A DNA stretch of 43,119 nucleotides from JBBDYG01 sp040901765 (GCA_040901765.1 JBBDYG010000034.1:1-43119); one strand, 5' to 3'; numbered from the stretch's first letter, positions 8,528 to 17,672 are shown. Numbers and translations: made by a program. Notes: generated by a model from the letters alone, not told the origin.

Positions 8528-8809
8528 TGCCGTCTCCAACTCCGATGCCCACGCGGCGAAACTCCGTTGCTATGGTTATTCTATCGCTTCTGGGTGACGC
8601 ACTAAAGGGCGGCAGCGCAGGGAGATAGGGCAAATCTTCTCACCCGCTCCGGCAAATCACCCCCCCTGGAATTCTTCAGAACCTTGCGCGGTCTACACAA
8701 TTCGCACACAATCGCCCGGTAGATTGACGCCACAACAGAACTCAACAAGGCCGGCGTCGACACACCCGATGCCCTACGCCCGCCGATCGGCGTCCGGCCT
8801 TCTAAAATA

Positions 8810-8844
8810 AGCTGTTAGCTATTAGCGGTTAGCTGTTAGCCAGA
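8810..8844. repeat. Heptamer array, AGCTATC family
   Basis: Units AGCTGTT, AGCTATT, AGCGGTT and AGCTGTT end with the tail AGCCAGA, as at 57-91. The rest of the 350-bp gap after glgC (8528-8877) shows an inverted repeat (AAGGCCGG near 8748, CCGGCCTT near 8795) and no gene. Confidence 0.85.
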
Positions 8845-8877
8845 AGGGAAAAGGGCGGGCGGGCTGGGGGTTGCGTT

Positions 8878-9096
8878 ATGGACGGTCGCGAGCGAATTGA
8901 GTATCTGCCGACGCCGTGGGAAATCGCTCGCGCGTGCGAGGCGATCCGAGCGCGTTGGAGCCTCAATGAGCGTCGCCGCCGGTTTGTGGGTGCCCGACTT
9001 GAAGACGACCCCGAGCCAGCCTGGCGACCGCCCTTGGTAGACACCTCGCCGCTCCGATCGCACGCAGCACGCGGGCTGGCCGATTTGGCGGTGTGA
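8878..9096 (+). CDS. Small planctomycete-type protein, unknown function
   Basis: The 72-residue product contains YLPTPWEIARACEAIRARWS, then ERRRRFVG and WRPPLV. This pattern (a P-T-x-x-E-I helix, a Trp-Ser followed by an Arg-rich helix, then a WxPP segment) resembles small uncharacterised proteins that I associate with planctomycete genomes (recollection, not searched). There is no signal peptide or Cys. It stands alone between a heptamer array and a REP pair. Base composition and the even spread of charged residues fit a coding region. Confidence 0.55.
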   Translation: MDGRERIEYLPTPWEIARACEAIRARWSLNERRRRFVGARLEDDPEPAWRPPLVDTSPLRSHAARGLADLAV

Positions 9097-9121
9097 GGAG
9101 AAATGACGAATGAAGGATGCC

Positions 9122-9176
9122 ATGTGGCCGCGTCTCTCCGAGACGCGAATCGAGTCTCGGAGAGACTCGTCCACGT
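9122..9176. repeat. Inverted pair of REP-like elements, RTGTGG head
   Basis: Left copy 9122-9146: head ATGTGG, then stem GCGTCTC/GAGACGC with loop TCC. Right copy 9152-9176, inverted: stem GAGTCTC/GAGACTC with head ACGTGG. Only 5 bp separate them. The architecture matches the GTAG pairs at 3304 and 15433, but the sequence differs. Confidence 0.8.
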
Positions 9177-9224
9177 GGAATGGCGTACTTTCTCTCTCGC
9201 TCCTGTTTCCTTCTGTTTAAATTC

Positions 9225-10322
9225 CTACCCGAGCAATTCTCGATAAAGTTCCACGTGCCGCTGGACCATGCGCTGGGCGCTGAACTCGTCGAGCATCCGC
9301 GCGCGTCCGGCGGCCCCCAACTGGGCGGCGAGCGGGGCATCGGTTAGTAAATTGTTCGTCGTGCGCGCCCAATCGGCGCGGTTTCCGAATTCCAACAGGT
9401 ACCCAGTTTCGCCGTGGACTACCAAGTCGCGGTTGCCCGGAATATCCGATGCCACTACCGGCACGCCGCAGGCCATCGCTTCCATCACCGAGTTGGGCTG
9501 GCCCTCGTACTCGCTACCTTGCCACAGCATGTCGAGATGCGGCATGAGGCGCCACACGTCGCCGCGTTCACCGAGAAAGCGAATGTGCTCCAGGTCGCTC
9601 GCGCCGCGGGCGAACTCTTCGAGATGGGCGCGCTCGGGTCCGTCGCCGATAATTAAGAGCCGAATGTTGTCGTGGAGCACTCGCACCAAGTCGGCCGCCC
9701 AGATGAGATTTTTTACGCGCTTTTGCGGCCAAAGGCGTCCGACAACACCGATAAGCCGAGCGTCGGCTGGCAATCGCAGTTCCGCGAGTAGCTGCTCCCG
9801 CGAAACGTCGCTGTGCTGCGCCGGCGGGACTCCGTTGGGGATGATCGTGAACTTCTCCGCCGGCAGGCCGTGCGTGACGCAATAGTCCTTGACACCCGAG
9901 CTATTCGTAACGAGGCGATCGGTAACGCGCGCCAGCCGGCGATCGACGTTCCACTGCCAGGCGGCTTTCCAACGATCGACGCAGCGTTCGCCGGTGACCA
10001 GCCGCTTCACGCGAGCGGACCGCGCCGCGGCCCGGCCATAAGCGCCCGCCGCGAAGAGCCACGTATGGACGAGCGCCGGCCGCAAGCGCGCGATGTGGGT
10101 GCGCAGTTTCATGTACGCCAGCGGGTCGGCTCTCCAGCGCTTGCCAATCACCTTGACCGGCACGCCGGCAGCGTCGAGTTCCTCACGCCGCGGGCCGCCG
10201 CGGGTCAGCGCGCAAACGTGCAGGTCGAATTCATCGCGCGGCAACCCCTCGGCCAGCAACACGAGCTGCTTCTCCGCCCCACCGCGGTCCAACGTCGGAA
10301 TGATGTGCAGGATGCGATGCAT
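9225..10322 (-). CDS. Glycosyltransferase family 4 protein
   Basis: A GT4-type retaining glycosyltransferase (GT-B fold) that probably adds a sugar from a nucleotide donor during surface polysaccharide or glycolipid assembly; the acceptor cannot be told. From ATG 10322 it is 365 residues and opens MHRILHIIPTLDRGGAEKQL, with the GGAE acceptor-side loop. The C-terminal donor domain shows GVVGRLWPQKRV, LLIIGDGPER and the E-x7-E signature around EGQPNSVMEAMACGVPVVAS. A longer frame exists upstream, but its first 17 codons are translated heptamer repeat, so the start at 10322 is preferred. The sense strand before the ATG is C/T-rich with no Shine-Dalgarno site. Confidence 0.9.
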   Translation of the reverse strand: MHRILHIIPTLDRGGAEKQLVLLAEGLPRDEFDLHVCALTRGGPRREELDAAGVPVKVIGKRWRADPLAYMKLRTHIARLRPALVHTWLFAAGAYGRAAARSARVKRLVTGERCVDRWKAAWQWNVDRRLARVTDRLVTNSSGVKDYCVTHGLPAEKFTIIPNGVPPAQHSDVSREQLLAELRLPADARLIGVVGRLWPQKRVKNLIWAADLVRVLHDNIRLLIIGDGPERAHLEEFARGASDLEHIRFLGERGDVWRLMPHLDMLWQGSEYEGQPNSVMEAMACGVPVVASDIPGNRDLVVHGETGYLLEFGNRADWARTTNNLLTDAPLAAQLGAAGRARMLDEFSAQRMVQRHVELYRELLG

Positions 10323-10331
10323 GGAGGAGGA

Positions 10332-10427
10332 GATGTGAAATGTGAGATGTGAGAAGGTAGAAGTGAAAAACACACGAGGAACCTTCTTTCCGTACTTCTG
10401 CCTTCTTACATCTCACATCTTACATTC
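10332..10427. repeat. Heptamer hairpin, GATGTGA/ACATCTC family
   Basis: Units GATGTGA, AATGTGA, GATGTGA, GAAGGTA and GAAGTGA (10332-10366) face ACTTCTG, CCTTCTT, ACATCTC, ACATCTT and ACATTC (10394-10427). The left edge is 9 nt from the start codon of the minus-strand glycosyltransferase. The same five-unit order recurs before pepF and thyA. Confidence 0.9.
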
Positions 10428-10548
10428 ATCCAGCACGGCAGGTTGCGGTGCAGGTCGTCGTAGTCGAGGCGGAGTAGGAAATTCAGACAACGACGATTCT
10501 AATGGGTACGGCGACGGCCGAGTAGCGAGCGAATTGCCTGTGGCGCGG

Positions 10549-10589
10549 TACGCGCTCCGCTCCGAGGACTGCGCGTCGCGGCTAACTAA
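10549..10589. repeat. Dispersed repeat (also at 30000-30055)
   Basis: ACGCGCTCCGCTCCGAG followed by GCGTCGCGGCTAAC and YAA is shared with 30000-30055, with unrelated bases between the two parts. It lies just upstream of the esterase gene here and of the isomerase gene there. No function is known to me. Confidence 0.7.
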
Positions 10590-10597
10590 GGCAGCTT

Positions 10598-11353
10598 ATG
10601 GCTTCCGATTGGACAAAGATCGAACTCGCGGGCCACGAGTGCCATGTTTATGAGCCGGCGGTGCCGAGCGCGCATAGGTACACGCTTATCTATTTGCATG
10701 GCGTCCATCAGGCGCGACTCGGCGACTATCCAGCATTTGCCCACGAATTCGATCGTTACGGATTACGGGTCATCGCGCCCGTGACGCAGCGAAGCTGGTG
10801 GACCGACCGCATCTGCCGGGAATTTGATCCGGCGATCACTGCCGAGCGGTATGTGCTCGACCGCGTGGTGCCGTACGTCGCCAAGCGCTGGGGGGCGCGG
10901 CCCCCACGGCTGGCGCTATTGGGGACCAGCATGGGGGGACAAGGCGCGTTGCGGCTCGCCTACAAGCATCCCAACATCTTTCCGACGGTTGCCGCGATTT
11001 CGCCCGCCATCGACTATTATATCCGCATGGAACAAACGCGCCGCAGCGACGAGACCTACGGCACGCTGCACGAGATGTATCGCGACCCCGAGGATGCCCG
11101 GCAGGACTCGGCAACGCTCCACATTCATCCCCTCAATTGGCCTCGCAACCAGTTCTTCTGTTGCGACCCCGGCGATTGGTGGTGGGAATCGGCGGACCGG
11201 CTGCGGATGAAGCTCTACTCGCTCGGCGTGCCCCACGAATGCGACCTCGACACGGCCGCCGGTGGGCATGGCTTCGACTACTACTCGCACATGGCTCCGC
11301 GGGCGATTGGGTTCCTTGCGGAGCGCCTGGAGCAGGAGCGGTTGCGGGTTTGA
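10598..11353 (+). CDS. Alpha/beta hydrolase, putative esterase (esterase D-like)
   Basis: The 251-residue protein has the putative-esterase fold (PF00756-like): a strand YTLIYLHGV, the nucleophile elbow GTSMGGQGAL with Ser111, and a C-terminal His224 in AGGHGFDYYSH. Such enzymes cleave carboxylic or thioesters, S-formylglutathione hydrolase being the best-known relative; the substrate here cannot be named. There is no signal peptide, so it is probably cytoplasmic. The region before the ATG contains a dispersed repeat and lacks a clear ribosome-binding site. The stop codon overlaps the start of the next heptamer array. Confidence 0.85.
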   Translation: MASDWTKIELAGHECHVYEPAVPSAHRYTLIYLHGVHQARLGDYPAFAHEFDRYGLRVIAPVTQRSWWTDRICREFDPAITAERYVLDRVVPYVAKRWGARPPRLALLGTSMGGQGALRLAYKHPNIFPTVAAISPAIDYYIRMEQTRRSDETYGTLHEMYRDPEDARQDSATLHIHPLNWPRNQFFCCDPGDWWWESADRLRMKLYSLGVPHECDLDTAAGGHGFDYYSHMAPRAIGFLAERLEQERLRV

Positions 11354-11448
11354 TGTGGATGTCAGATGTTCGATGTAAGAAGTCAGAAGTTTGGAAGATA
11401 GATGCGCATTTCCTTCTTCCTTCTGACATCTTACATCGCACATCTACA
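11352..11448. repeat. Heptamer hairpin between convergent genes
   Basis: GATGTCA, GATGTTC, GATGTAA, GAAGTCA and GAAGTTT (11358-11392) face TTCTTCC, TTCTGAC, ATCTTAC and ATCGCAC (11414-11441). It fills nearly all of the space between the stops of the esterase gene and the LptC/LptA-like gene and could act as a two-way terminator, although no T-run follows. Confidence 0.85.
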
Positions 11449-11462
11449 CAGCGGCGGGTTGG

Positions 11463-14400
11463 CTACGGTCGCGGGGGTTGGCCGGGAAAGGAGACCGCCG
11501 AGGGTTTTAAATCGCTGGCGGTCACTCGGCCGGTTTGGCGGTAGTAAGTGATCGTGCCAAAGCTTGGCGCGCCGGTCGTTCCGTCTTTTGAAGCAAGATG
11601 CAGGGCTGCGGGTGCTTGCCCATTGCCCCGTAGTACAAACACGTCCTTGTCTTGATTGTAGCTGGCGATGTGGGCGATTGCCGTGAACTTGCCGTGCTCG
11701 GCGGTTCCGCCCTCGATGCGGACATTGCCCTCGGCTTTTAGTTCAAAAGGGCCGGCCTGCGGCGCGCCTGGTTGGGCGGCAGCGGCTCTGTGGGCGAGCG
11801 GGTCTTCGTTGATTTGCAGTTCTTCGCTTTCGAGCGTGACGGTGCCTTCGGGCATTCCACCGGCTTCGTTGGCGAACAGTTCTTGCTCCCAGGCGTCGAC
11901 CGGACCGTAGATGGCGCGAACTTGGCCTTGGAATCGCAGCTCGCGGACCTTGAGATTGCCGGCGATGCCGCGCAGGAAATCGACGCGGAGGAAATTGAGC
12001 TGCGTGTTTTCGGGGCGCGGAGCGGGAACTGCGGGATCGGCGAGCATCGATGCGGCCTGTCCGAAGTGGACCGAGCGGACCCAACCGGGGCCTTCGCCGC
12101 CGATGACGCCGGTAACTTGGTTGATCGTGAGCGTGTGGAGCTGCGCCCGCTCGTGCGATTGTTGGCCGTTGACATCGACGGTGCGGTGATCGAGCGCCAC
12201 GCCCTCCGAGCAAATAATTTCTCCGACCTCGGCCCGTTGTTGCTCTTGGCCTTCGCCGAACTTGATGGCATGCGTGAGCTTGGCGGTGAGCCGCTTAGTC
12301 TGGAGCCAATCGTTACGACCTTCGGCAATTACATAGTCACGAAGCTCGATCGCTTGGCCGTCAAAATTCAGGCCGCCGCGCCAGCGGACATGGAGCGGGT
12401 ACGACGCGCCGGCGGCTTCTTGGCCCAACAGATCGCGCGTCACTGTCAGGTCGGCCTCGCCGGGACCGTCGATCCACATGCGATTCGCCTGTTGGTCGAG
12501 CTGAATCTTGTCGGCGGCGAGCGTCATTCCGCGGGCGACAATCGTGGCGTGGCCGCGGGTGACGTCGTTGCCGGTGCCGCCGCCGGCAACGGTGATGCGA
12601 GCGCCTTTGTCGATGCCTTCCACGCGGACTTGCTCGCCGCGGACGGTCATCGGTTCCTCGCCGCCGGATAGGGCGCTCGTTTCGCGGAATACGACTTGCC
12701 CGTCGCACGAGAGATTCTTGGGGAGCGCCTGTCGGCCCGCGAGCGCGAGTTCCAGTTGAATCTTCGCCGCGCCAATATCGTACGTCGCCCCAGTCGGCGG
12801 ACCCGTTTGGGGTTGTTCGGTCGAACTGCTTACTACATTGGCACCTGGCTTGGTCGTTGCGGCGAGTGATTTAAACCAGGCGTACAGTTCCTCGGTGCGG
12901 CCGGTGAGTTGCGGTGACTGAATCTCGACCCTGCCCGTGGCGGCGAGCCGGTCGGGCAGTATGGCCATTTGTTCGACGCCGGCGCGCGAGCTGCCGACTT
13001 CAAGCGCCGGCCCCTCTTCGCCATCGGCCGGCACTTCTTTCAAATAGACATGCATTTCGTTCGAGCTGATCTGGCCGAAGCCCGCCGCGACGATCCGCGG
13101 CTGCCCGATGATCGACAGCACGGGCTGGTTGTCTTTCCGCACTAGGCGAACCGAATACTCCGCCCCCTCGACGCGCTCCCAGCGGGCTTCGACCGTTTCG
13201 TTGGGCTTTTCGGGACTCGGCACGGCGCGCATCCAGCCCGGCCCGGCAATCCACAGTTTTCCAACTTGCGAAGCGGCTTCGGGTTTGGGGTGCTCGTACT
13301 GCAACAGCGGCGCGTGAATTTCGTTCCGCCCGTAGGCGAGCATCACGCGGCCGCCGTCGAGCTTCAGTCGCCGCTCGCGGAGCGTGAGCCGCAGCCGCTG
13401 ACCGCGGGCTTCAGCTTCGCGCGTGGGCGAGAGCACGACTACCGGGTTGCCGATGGCTTCGAGCATCGAAGGTTCGAGTCGCCCCATCTCGCCGCGCTGC
13501 CGCCGCGAAATATCGGGTTCATCGAGCGACTGGACCGGATTTCCTTTTTCGTCGAGCGGCGCGAAGTGGATGTTTAGCTCCTGGCAGCTTAACTGATCGC
13601 TTGGACCGTTCAGACTGAGTTGGGAAACTTCGACATCGCGTAGAAAGGTTGCTTTGTAGTTCAAGAAGTCGAACGAAAACGGCCCCGAACACGTGACTTC
13701 GAGCGGCGTTTTTGCAGCCGGCAGACTCGATTGCCCCACCGCGAGCCTAGCCGTCCCCGGCCCGGGTTCTTCCATCTTCTTCGGCGCCGGTTCCCATTTC
13801 ACATCCGGTCCCTTCTCGGACTCGCCCGTAGCTGGTCCCAGTGCCGGCCCGGTGTTGGAAGCGAGCAATACCTGTCCATCGGCCGTCTTGCGATAAGCGC
13901 TCGGCAAGCGATATGGCCCCGTCGAGCTGTGCCCGTCCGTCGGCGCAGCCTGTACCGTGCGAAGACCTTTCGTTTCATCGGACAACAGATCGAGGCCTTC
14001 CATCTTGAGCGAGAGTTGCACTTGTTCGAAGATTTCGAGCGACTGTACGCCGGCGATCTGCAGGCCGTTTTTCTTGAACTGCGCGTGAGGGTCTTTCACC
14101 AGCCGAATTTCCAGCCGCTTGCCGCCGCCGACGTTCTCGCCGAGCCTCACTCGGACTTCGGCGTCGGTCATGATCACCGATTCGTTCATCCGCAGATCGC
14201 GCGTGGTGACAAGCAGATCGTCGTGCGGCCCAGCCTCGCGCATGTCGCTGCGGATAGTGATCGTGCCGGGAAACTCGCCTTTCACAAGTCGGCCAATCTG
14301 GCCGCGCGACGGATCGAAGTGGTCGTCGAATTTCAGTTTCGCGCCCTGCGCCGCTTCGAGGACGATCGCGTCGCGAGGCGGAGTCGTTCCCTCTTGTCGC

Positions 14401-14735
14401 GGCGTCGGCAGCAACAGCACGGCGCACTCGGCGAGATCGATCCGCCCGTCGTCGTGCCGCTCGTAATCGCTGAGCACGAGCATCACCGGTCCACTTTCGA
14501 TCACGATGCACTGCTTGACGAGCGACCAGTGACCCGCGGGAAAGTAGCTGGCCAGGAACCGCTGATAGCGGTCCACCGCCAGCCCAGCGATTTTGCGATC
14601 GTCGTCAGAAACGGCTGGCCGCTTTGCGCGCACGACCGGCGGCTCCAGCACCGGCACCGCCAGATGCAAATACACCTGGTACGCCAGCACCACGGCGACG
14701 AACACAATCGTGCTACGAATCAGGCGGCGAAGCAT
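11463..14735 (-). CDS. Giant LptC/LptA (OstA)-like envelope protein
   Basis: This 1090-residue protein starts with a single membrane anchor (MLRRLIRSTIVFVAVVLAYQ), like LptC. The remainder is predicted to be beta-rich and periplasmic, with repeated blocks of the OstA/LptA kind: a phrase about what is coated or removed, then strands such as LEVTCSGPFSFDFLNYKATF, LSCQELNIHF, LSCDGQVVFRE and MTVRGEQVRVEG. Gene order is the strongest clue. In proteobacteria kdsD-kdsC-lptC-lptA-lptB is a conserved series, and here kdsD and kdsC stand directly upstream on the same strand. It is inferred that this protein carries lipopolysaccharide from the inner towards the outer membrane, doing the work of both LptC and LptA. 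lptB is not found downstream. The family is not one I can name with certainty. Confidence 0.65.
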   Translation of the reverse strand: MLRRLIRSTIVFVAVVLAYQVYLHLAVPVLEPPVVRAKRPAVSDDDRKIAGLAVDRYQRFLASYFPAGHWSLVKQCIVIESGPVMLVLSDYERHDDGRIDLAECAVLLLPTPRQEGTTPPRDAIVLEAAQGAKLKFDDHFDPSRGQIGRLVKGEFPGTITIRSDMREAGPHDDLLVTTRDLRMNESVIMTDAEVRVRLGENVGGGKRLEIRLVKDPHAQFKKNGLQIAGVQSLEIFEQVQLSLKMEGLDLLSDETKGLRTVQAAPTDGHSSTGPYRLPSAYRKTADGQVLLASNTGPALGPATGESEKGPDVKWEPAPKKMEEPGPGTARLAVGQSSLPAAKTPLEVTCSGPFSFDFLNYKATFLRDVEVSQLSLNGPSDQLSCQELNIHFAPLDEKGNPVQSLDEPDISRRQRGEMGRLEPSMLEAIGNPVVVLSPTREAEARGQRLRLTLRERRLKLDGGRVMLAYGRNEIHAPLLQYEHPKPEAASQVGKLWIAGPGWMRAVPSPEKPNETVEARWERVEGAEYSVRLVRKDNQPVLSIIGQPRIVAAGFGQISSNEMHVYLKEVPADGEEGPALEVGSSRAGVEQMAILPDRLAATGRVEIQSPQLTGRTEELYAWFKSLAATTKPGANVVSSSTEQPQTGPPTGATYDIGAAKIQLELALAGRQALPKNLSCDGQVVFRETSALSGGEEPMTVRGEQVRVEGIDKGARITVAGGGTGNDVTRGHATIVARGMTLAADKIQLDQQANRMWIDGPGEADLTVTRDLLGQEAAGASYPLHVRWRGGLNFDGQAIELRDYVIAEGRNDWLQTKRLTAKLTHAIKFGEGQEQQRAEVGEIICSEGVALDHRTVDVNGQQSHERAQLHTLTINQVTGVIGGEGPGWVRSVHFGQAASMLADPAVPAPRPENTQLNFLRVDFLRGIAGNLKVRELRFQGQVRAIYGPVDAWEQELFANEAGGMPEGTVTLESEELQINEDPLAHRAAAAQPGAPQAGPFELKAEGNVRIEGGTAEHGKFTAIAHIASYNQDKDVFVLRGNGQAPAALHLASKDGTTGAPSFGTITYYRQTGRVTASDLKPSAVSFPGQPPRP

Positions 14736-14763
14736 GGTTCAACGGCGGGAATGCAATTCATAA

Positions 14764-14886
14764 AGAACCGCTAATGGACGCTAATAACATTAATAACATT
14801 TCAAATCAGTAGTTCTCGATTTGGTAGTTCAGTGAAAGGATATTTCAATTCTTCATAAGCGTGCATTAGCGTTTATTAGCGGTTCT
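14764..14886. repeat. Long inverted repeat (ATTAGCG/CGCTAAT)
   Basis: AGAACCGCTAATGGACGCTA at 14764-14783 is answered by its near-perfect complement ending at 14886 (only a few mismatches over 24 bp). Inside each arm CGCTAAT occurs twice, about 10 bp apart. ATTAGCGG also occurs twice at 109-126. It lies upstream of the LptC/LptA-like gene and after kdsC. Confidence 0.8.
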
Positions 14887-14924
14887 CTTCTCTGTGTGAG
14901 TCAATAATTCGCCACTGCCGCGTC

Positions 14925-15416
14925 TCAGCGGCTGGTGTTTTTTAGCAGGAGTTCAACCACTTCTCGGACCGCTCCGTCGCCGCCGCGGACGCTGGTGGTG
15001 TAGCGGGCGGCGGCGCGGACTTCTTCCACGGCATCGGCCACGGCAATGCCCAGTCCCACCGCGCGGATTGCGGCCAGATCGGGCAGATCGTCGCCGATGT
15101 ACGCGGTCTCCTCCAGCGTCACGCCTGCCTCCGCTGCGAGTTCTCGCACCAACGGCAACTTGTCGTCGTTGCCTTGTCGCAGCAGCGTGACGCCCAATTC
15201 CGCGGCGCGGCGTTCGACAATCGGCGACTGTCTGCCGGTCACCATGCCGAACTGCCCTCCCGCGCGCTGCCACAGGCGAATGCCCAGGCCGTCGCGGATG
15301 TGGAATGTCTTGGTTTCTTCACCGCTGCTGGTAAAGGTCAGCCCGCCGCCGGTCATCACGCCATCGACATCCGATAATAAGAGACGAATCTGTGAGCAGA
15401 CGTGGCTGAGGTTCAT
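14925..15416 (-). CDS. kdsC: 3-deoxy-D-manno-octulosonate 8-phosphate phosphatase
   Basis: KdsC removes phosphate from KDO-8-phosphate to give KDO, the inner-core sugar of lipopolysaccharide. The 163-residue protein is a cap-less HAD phosphatase of typical size: motif I LLLSDVDGVMT (catalytic Asp pair), motif II MVTGR, the Lys of motif III in GNDDKLPLV, and motif IV YIGDDLPDL. The usual DGVLTDG reads DGVMTGG here. It is 91 bp downstream of kdsD on the same strand, with a 24-bp perfect inverted repeat between the two genes, and upstream of the LptC/LptA-like gene. Confidence 0.93.
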   Translation of the reverse strand: MNLSHVCSQIRLLLSDVDGVMTGGGLTFTSSGEETKTFHIRDGLGIRLWQRAGGQFGMVTGRQSPIVERRAAELGVTLLRQGNDDKLPLVRELAAEAGVTLEETAYIGDDLPDLAAIRAVGLGIAVADAVEEVRAAARYTTSVRGGDGAVREVVELLLKNTSR

Positions 15417-15432
15417 GGATGGTCCGTCGTCC

Positions 15433-15497
15433 GTAGCTGAATTCGCAAGAATTCAGCCCGCGTCAGAGCAATTCTGAATTCTTGCGAATTCAGCTAC
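15433..15497. repeat. Inverted pair of REP-like elements, GTAG head
   Basis: GTAG plus the hairpin CTGAATTC/GAATTCAG at 15433-15456 is repeated as an exact 24-bp reverse complement at 15474-15497, with 17 bp between. Each arm can fold alone, and the two arms can also pair with each other. It sits between kdsD and kdsC. Confidence 0.9.
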
Positions 15498-15507
15498 TTG
15501 CCTGACT

Positions 15508-16587
15508 TCATCCCGCTTTGGAATACATTCGCACGCCGACGCTTTCTGGCGAATCCGTCGCGCCATCTACGGACAGTCCCACGATGTCGGTCACGTCGAT
15601 TAAGCCGAGCGGCTTGCCGTCAATGCCGACGACGGGTAGCTCGCTGATCTTTCGTTCCGCCAATAGCTCGATTGCATCGGCGATCCTCGCGCCGCTGTGG
15701 ATCGTGCTCGGCCCGCGGATCATCGACTCGCGCATCGGCCGGTCAAGGCTTGCCTCTTCGCGGCGCTCGAACAGGCGGGCCAGATCGCTGTCGGTGAATA
15801 GGCCCGTCAGTTTGCCCGCATCGTCGACGAGCATCATCGCGCCGGTGCGCCGGCCGGGTTTACTACACTCCACGAGCACCTCGCGGACTGTGTGGAGTTC
15901 CAGAGCCACACGGCATTGCGCCAGTGGCCGCATGTGGTCGTCGACGCGGCTAAGTTTGCGGCCGAGCGCCCCGCCCGGATGGAACCGGGCAAAGTCCTCG
16001 GCGCCGAAGCCATTCATTTTGCTAAGGACGAGCGCGAGCGCGTCGCCGACCGCGAGCATCGCCGTGGTGCTGGTGCTCGGCGCAAGGCCGAGCGAGCAGG
16101 CTTCTTCCAAGTGGCCCAGTTCGACGACCATCGACGCTGCTCGACCGACGGTGCTCACGCGGTTGGCAGTGAGTGCGATAATCGGGACACCGATGTCGCG
16201 CAGACAGGGCAAGAGCTGCACGACTTCGTCGGTTTCACCGCTTTGCGAGAGGACGAGCACGACGTCGTCTTCGTGAATTCGGCCCAAATCGCCGTGGTAT
16301 GCCTCGGCCGGATGCACGAAGTGGCTGCGGGTGCCGGTCGAAGCGAGGGTGGCGGCGATCTTTTGGCCGATCAGCCCGGCCTTGCCCATGCCCGTGACGA
16401 TCACGCAGCCGCGAGCTCGCCGGATGACGTCAATCGCTTCGAGCAGCGATCCGCCCAGGCGGTTCGACACGCGCCAAAGTGCGACGGCTTCGAGCCGCAC
16501 GATCTCACGCGCGGCGCTGAGTTGTTCATTAGGAGTGAGAGAAAGAGCGCGGACCTTGGCCCGCGGTGCGAGAATGGTGCTTGTCAT
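15508..16587 (-). CDS. kdsD: Arabinose-5-phosphate isomerase, KpsF/GutQ family
   Basis: KdsD interconverts ribulose-5-phosphate and arabinose-5-phosphate, the first step towards KDO for lipopolysaccharide. From ATG 16587 the protein has 359 residues: an N-terminal SIS domain (about 30-180; VIVTGMGKAGLIGQKIAATL, HPAEAYHGDLG, VLSQSGETDE) and two C-terminal CBS domains (about 205-350), as in the family. A longer upstream frame exists but runs through a REP element and low-complexity DNA, so the inner ATG is preferred. It heads the minus-strand series kdsD, kdsC, LptC/LptA-like protein. Confidence 0.95.
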   Translation of the reverse strand: MTSTILAPRAKVRALSLTPNEQLSAAREIVRLEAVALWRVSNRLGGSLLEAIDVIRRARGCVIVTGMGKAGLIGQKIAATLASTGTRSHFVHPAEAYHGDLGRIHEDDVVLVLSQSGETDEVVQLLPCLRDIGVPIIALTANRVSTVGRAASMVVELGHLEEACSLGLAPSTSTTAMLAVGDALALVLSKMNGFGAEDFARFHPGGALGRKLSRVDDHMRPLAQCRVALELHTVREVLVECSKPGRRTGAMMLVDDAGKLTGLFTDSDLARLFERREEASLDRPMRESMIRGPSTIHSGARIADAIELLAERKISELPVVGIDGKPLGLIDVTDIVGLSVDGATDSPESVGVRMYSKAG

Positions 16588-16611
16588 TGTGGATGCAAAG
16601 TACGCAAAGTA

Positions 16612-16631
16612 GTAGGCACACTCCGTGTGCC
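16612..16631. repeat. Single REP-like element, GTAG head
   Basis: GTAG overlaps the stem GGCACAC/GTGTGCC with loop TCC. It lies 25 bp before the kdsD start and has no inverted partner nearby. Stem length, loop length and head match the paired elements at 3304 and 15433. Confidence 0.75.
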
Positions 16632-17672
16632 GTAACGGAACTAATAAAGACGTCGCCATTACTTGGGACAGCGACAACATTCGTGGGGCGCGGATTGTAG
16701 CGATCCGCGCCGCCGGCCACAACGCGAAGGTGGCGCCGACTGGTGGCGTGTGCGCGCAAAAAAAGCTCCCAGAAAAGCTCACGTCCCAGGGGGGCAAAGG
16801 ACGCGGAAACCTTTCCGGGAGCGATTGGACGCAATGACGCTTGCGGCGGGCGGATGCCCGCGCGTCGTGGGGGGAGAAACGACACGCTCGGCATCAGGGG
16901 AGTGTATCGTAGCGGTGCGTCGGCATCCGTGCCAACAGCAACCGCTCGCTAGATCGCGCGACCGGGGAAGATTTCTCAACCGCCGATCGCTACGACCCCT
17001 CCACGTGGTCTATCTTCTCCGCGGGTGGCGTGAGTGAGTGATTTGGTTGCCGACGAGAGAGTGCGTTGCTATCACTTCGCAGCGCCGTCCCCCTCAGCGT
17101 CGGGCGGCAGATTACGGGGCGGGCCAATCAGGGTCAAGGCCGATTCTTCATCTTGCGACAGAAAAAAACCGGCCGGTCGTAATTGAGAAATGGATAAACG
17201 TTGAATGATCTTCAGATTGCCAATCGAATTTAGTGATTGCTGCGAACCAACCGCACCGCAAGGCGGTGATCAAGCCGAAGACTTGGCTTCGATTAGCCGG
17301 CATAGGCGATAAGCGTCACCACCGAAAATGCGAGATCGGAAAACAATCCGCACCTCGGCCGGGGTGCCAGCAATCTCGCCGCGGAACCAACCGATTTTCG
17401 GGACGCCCCCGATCGGCGGACGAAAAGTGCCTCCGACCGGCCGGCCGGAACCCCGGTGGGCGAATTCTTGCCAAAGACCTTAGAAGCGGCCGGTTTTCTT
17501 GGCGGCAGGCTAAGAACCCCCCTTAGGTGCCATACCATGGTTAGGAGCTAAGGCAAGAAGCGCCAAAATTAGGTTGAAAAAGAATTCGAGATGTGGAATA
17601 CTACGATACTGGCCAGTAAATTCCGACGGTGGCCTGCTATTCGAAGAGGGCGGTGTTCACTTTCTTTTTTGT
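16632..17672. other. Gene-free stretch of about 1 kb
   Basis: No convincing gene, tRNA or known structured RNA is seen. Open frames here are short, Arg/Pro-rich and without family marks. The second half (17100-17560) is rich in CCGG-containing inverted repeats and holds a CGAAG/CTTCG hairpin near 17278. Promoters for the downstream lipoprotein gene should lie at its right end, but no clear -35/-10 pair stands out. Confidence 0.5.

Noticed and set aside
7169..8605. 478-codon plus-strand frame over glgC
   Set aside because: Antisense shadow of a clear glgC; the composition is that of reversed GC-rich codons.
17233..17526. 97-codon plus-strand frame in the gene-free stretch
   Set aside because: Very basic and Pro/Gly-rich, no start signal, and spans CCGG inverted repeats; no support as a gene.
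16820..17560. A known structured RNA (RNase P, tmRNA, 6S, SRP) in the gene-free kilobase
   Set aside because: None of the conserved core sequences of these RNAs could be found on either strand.
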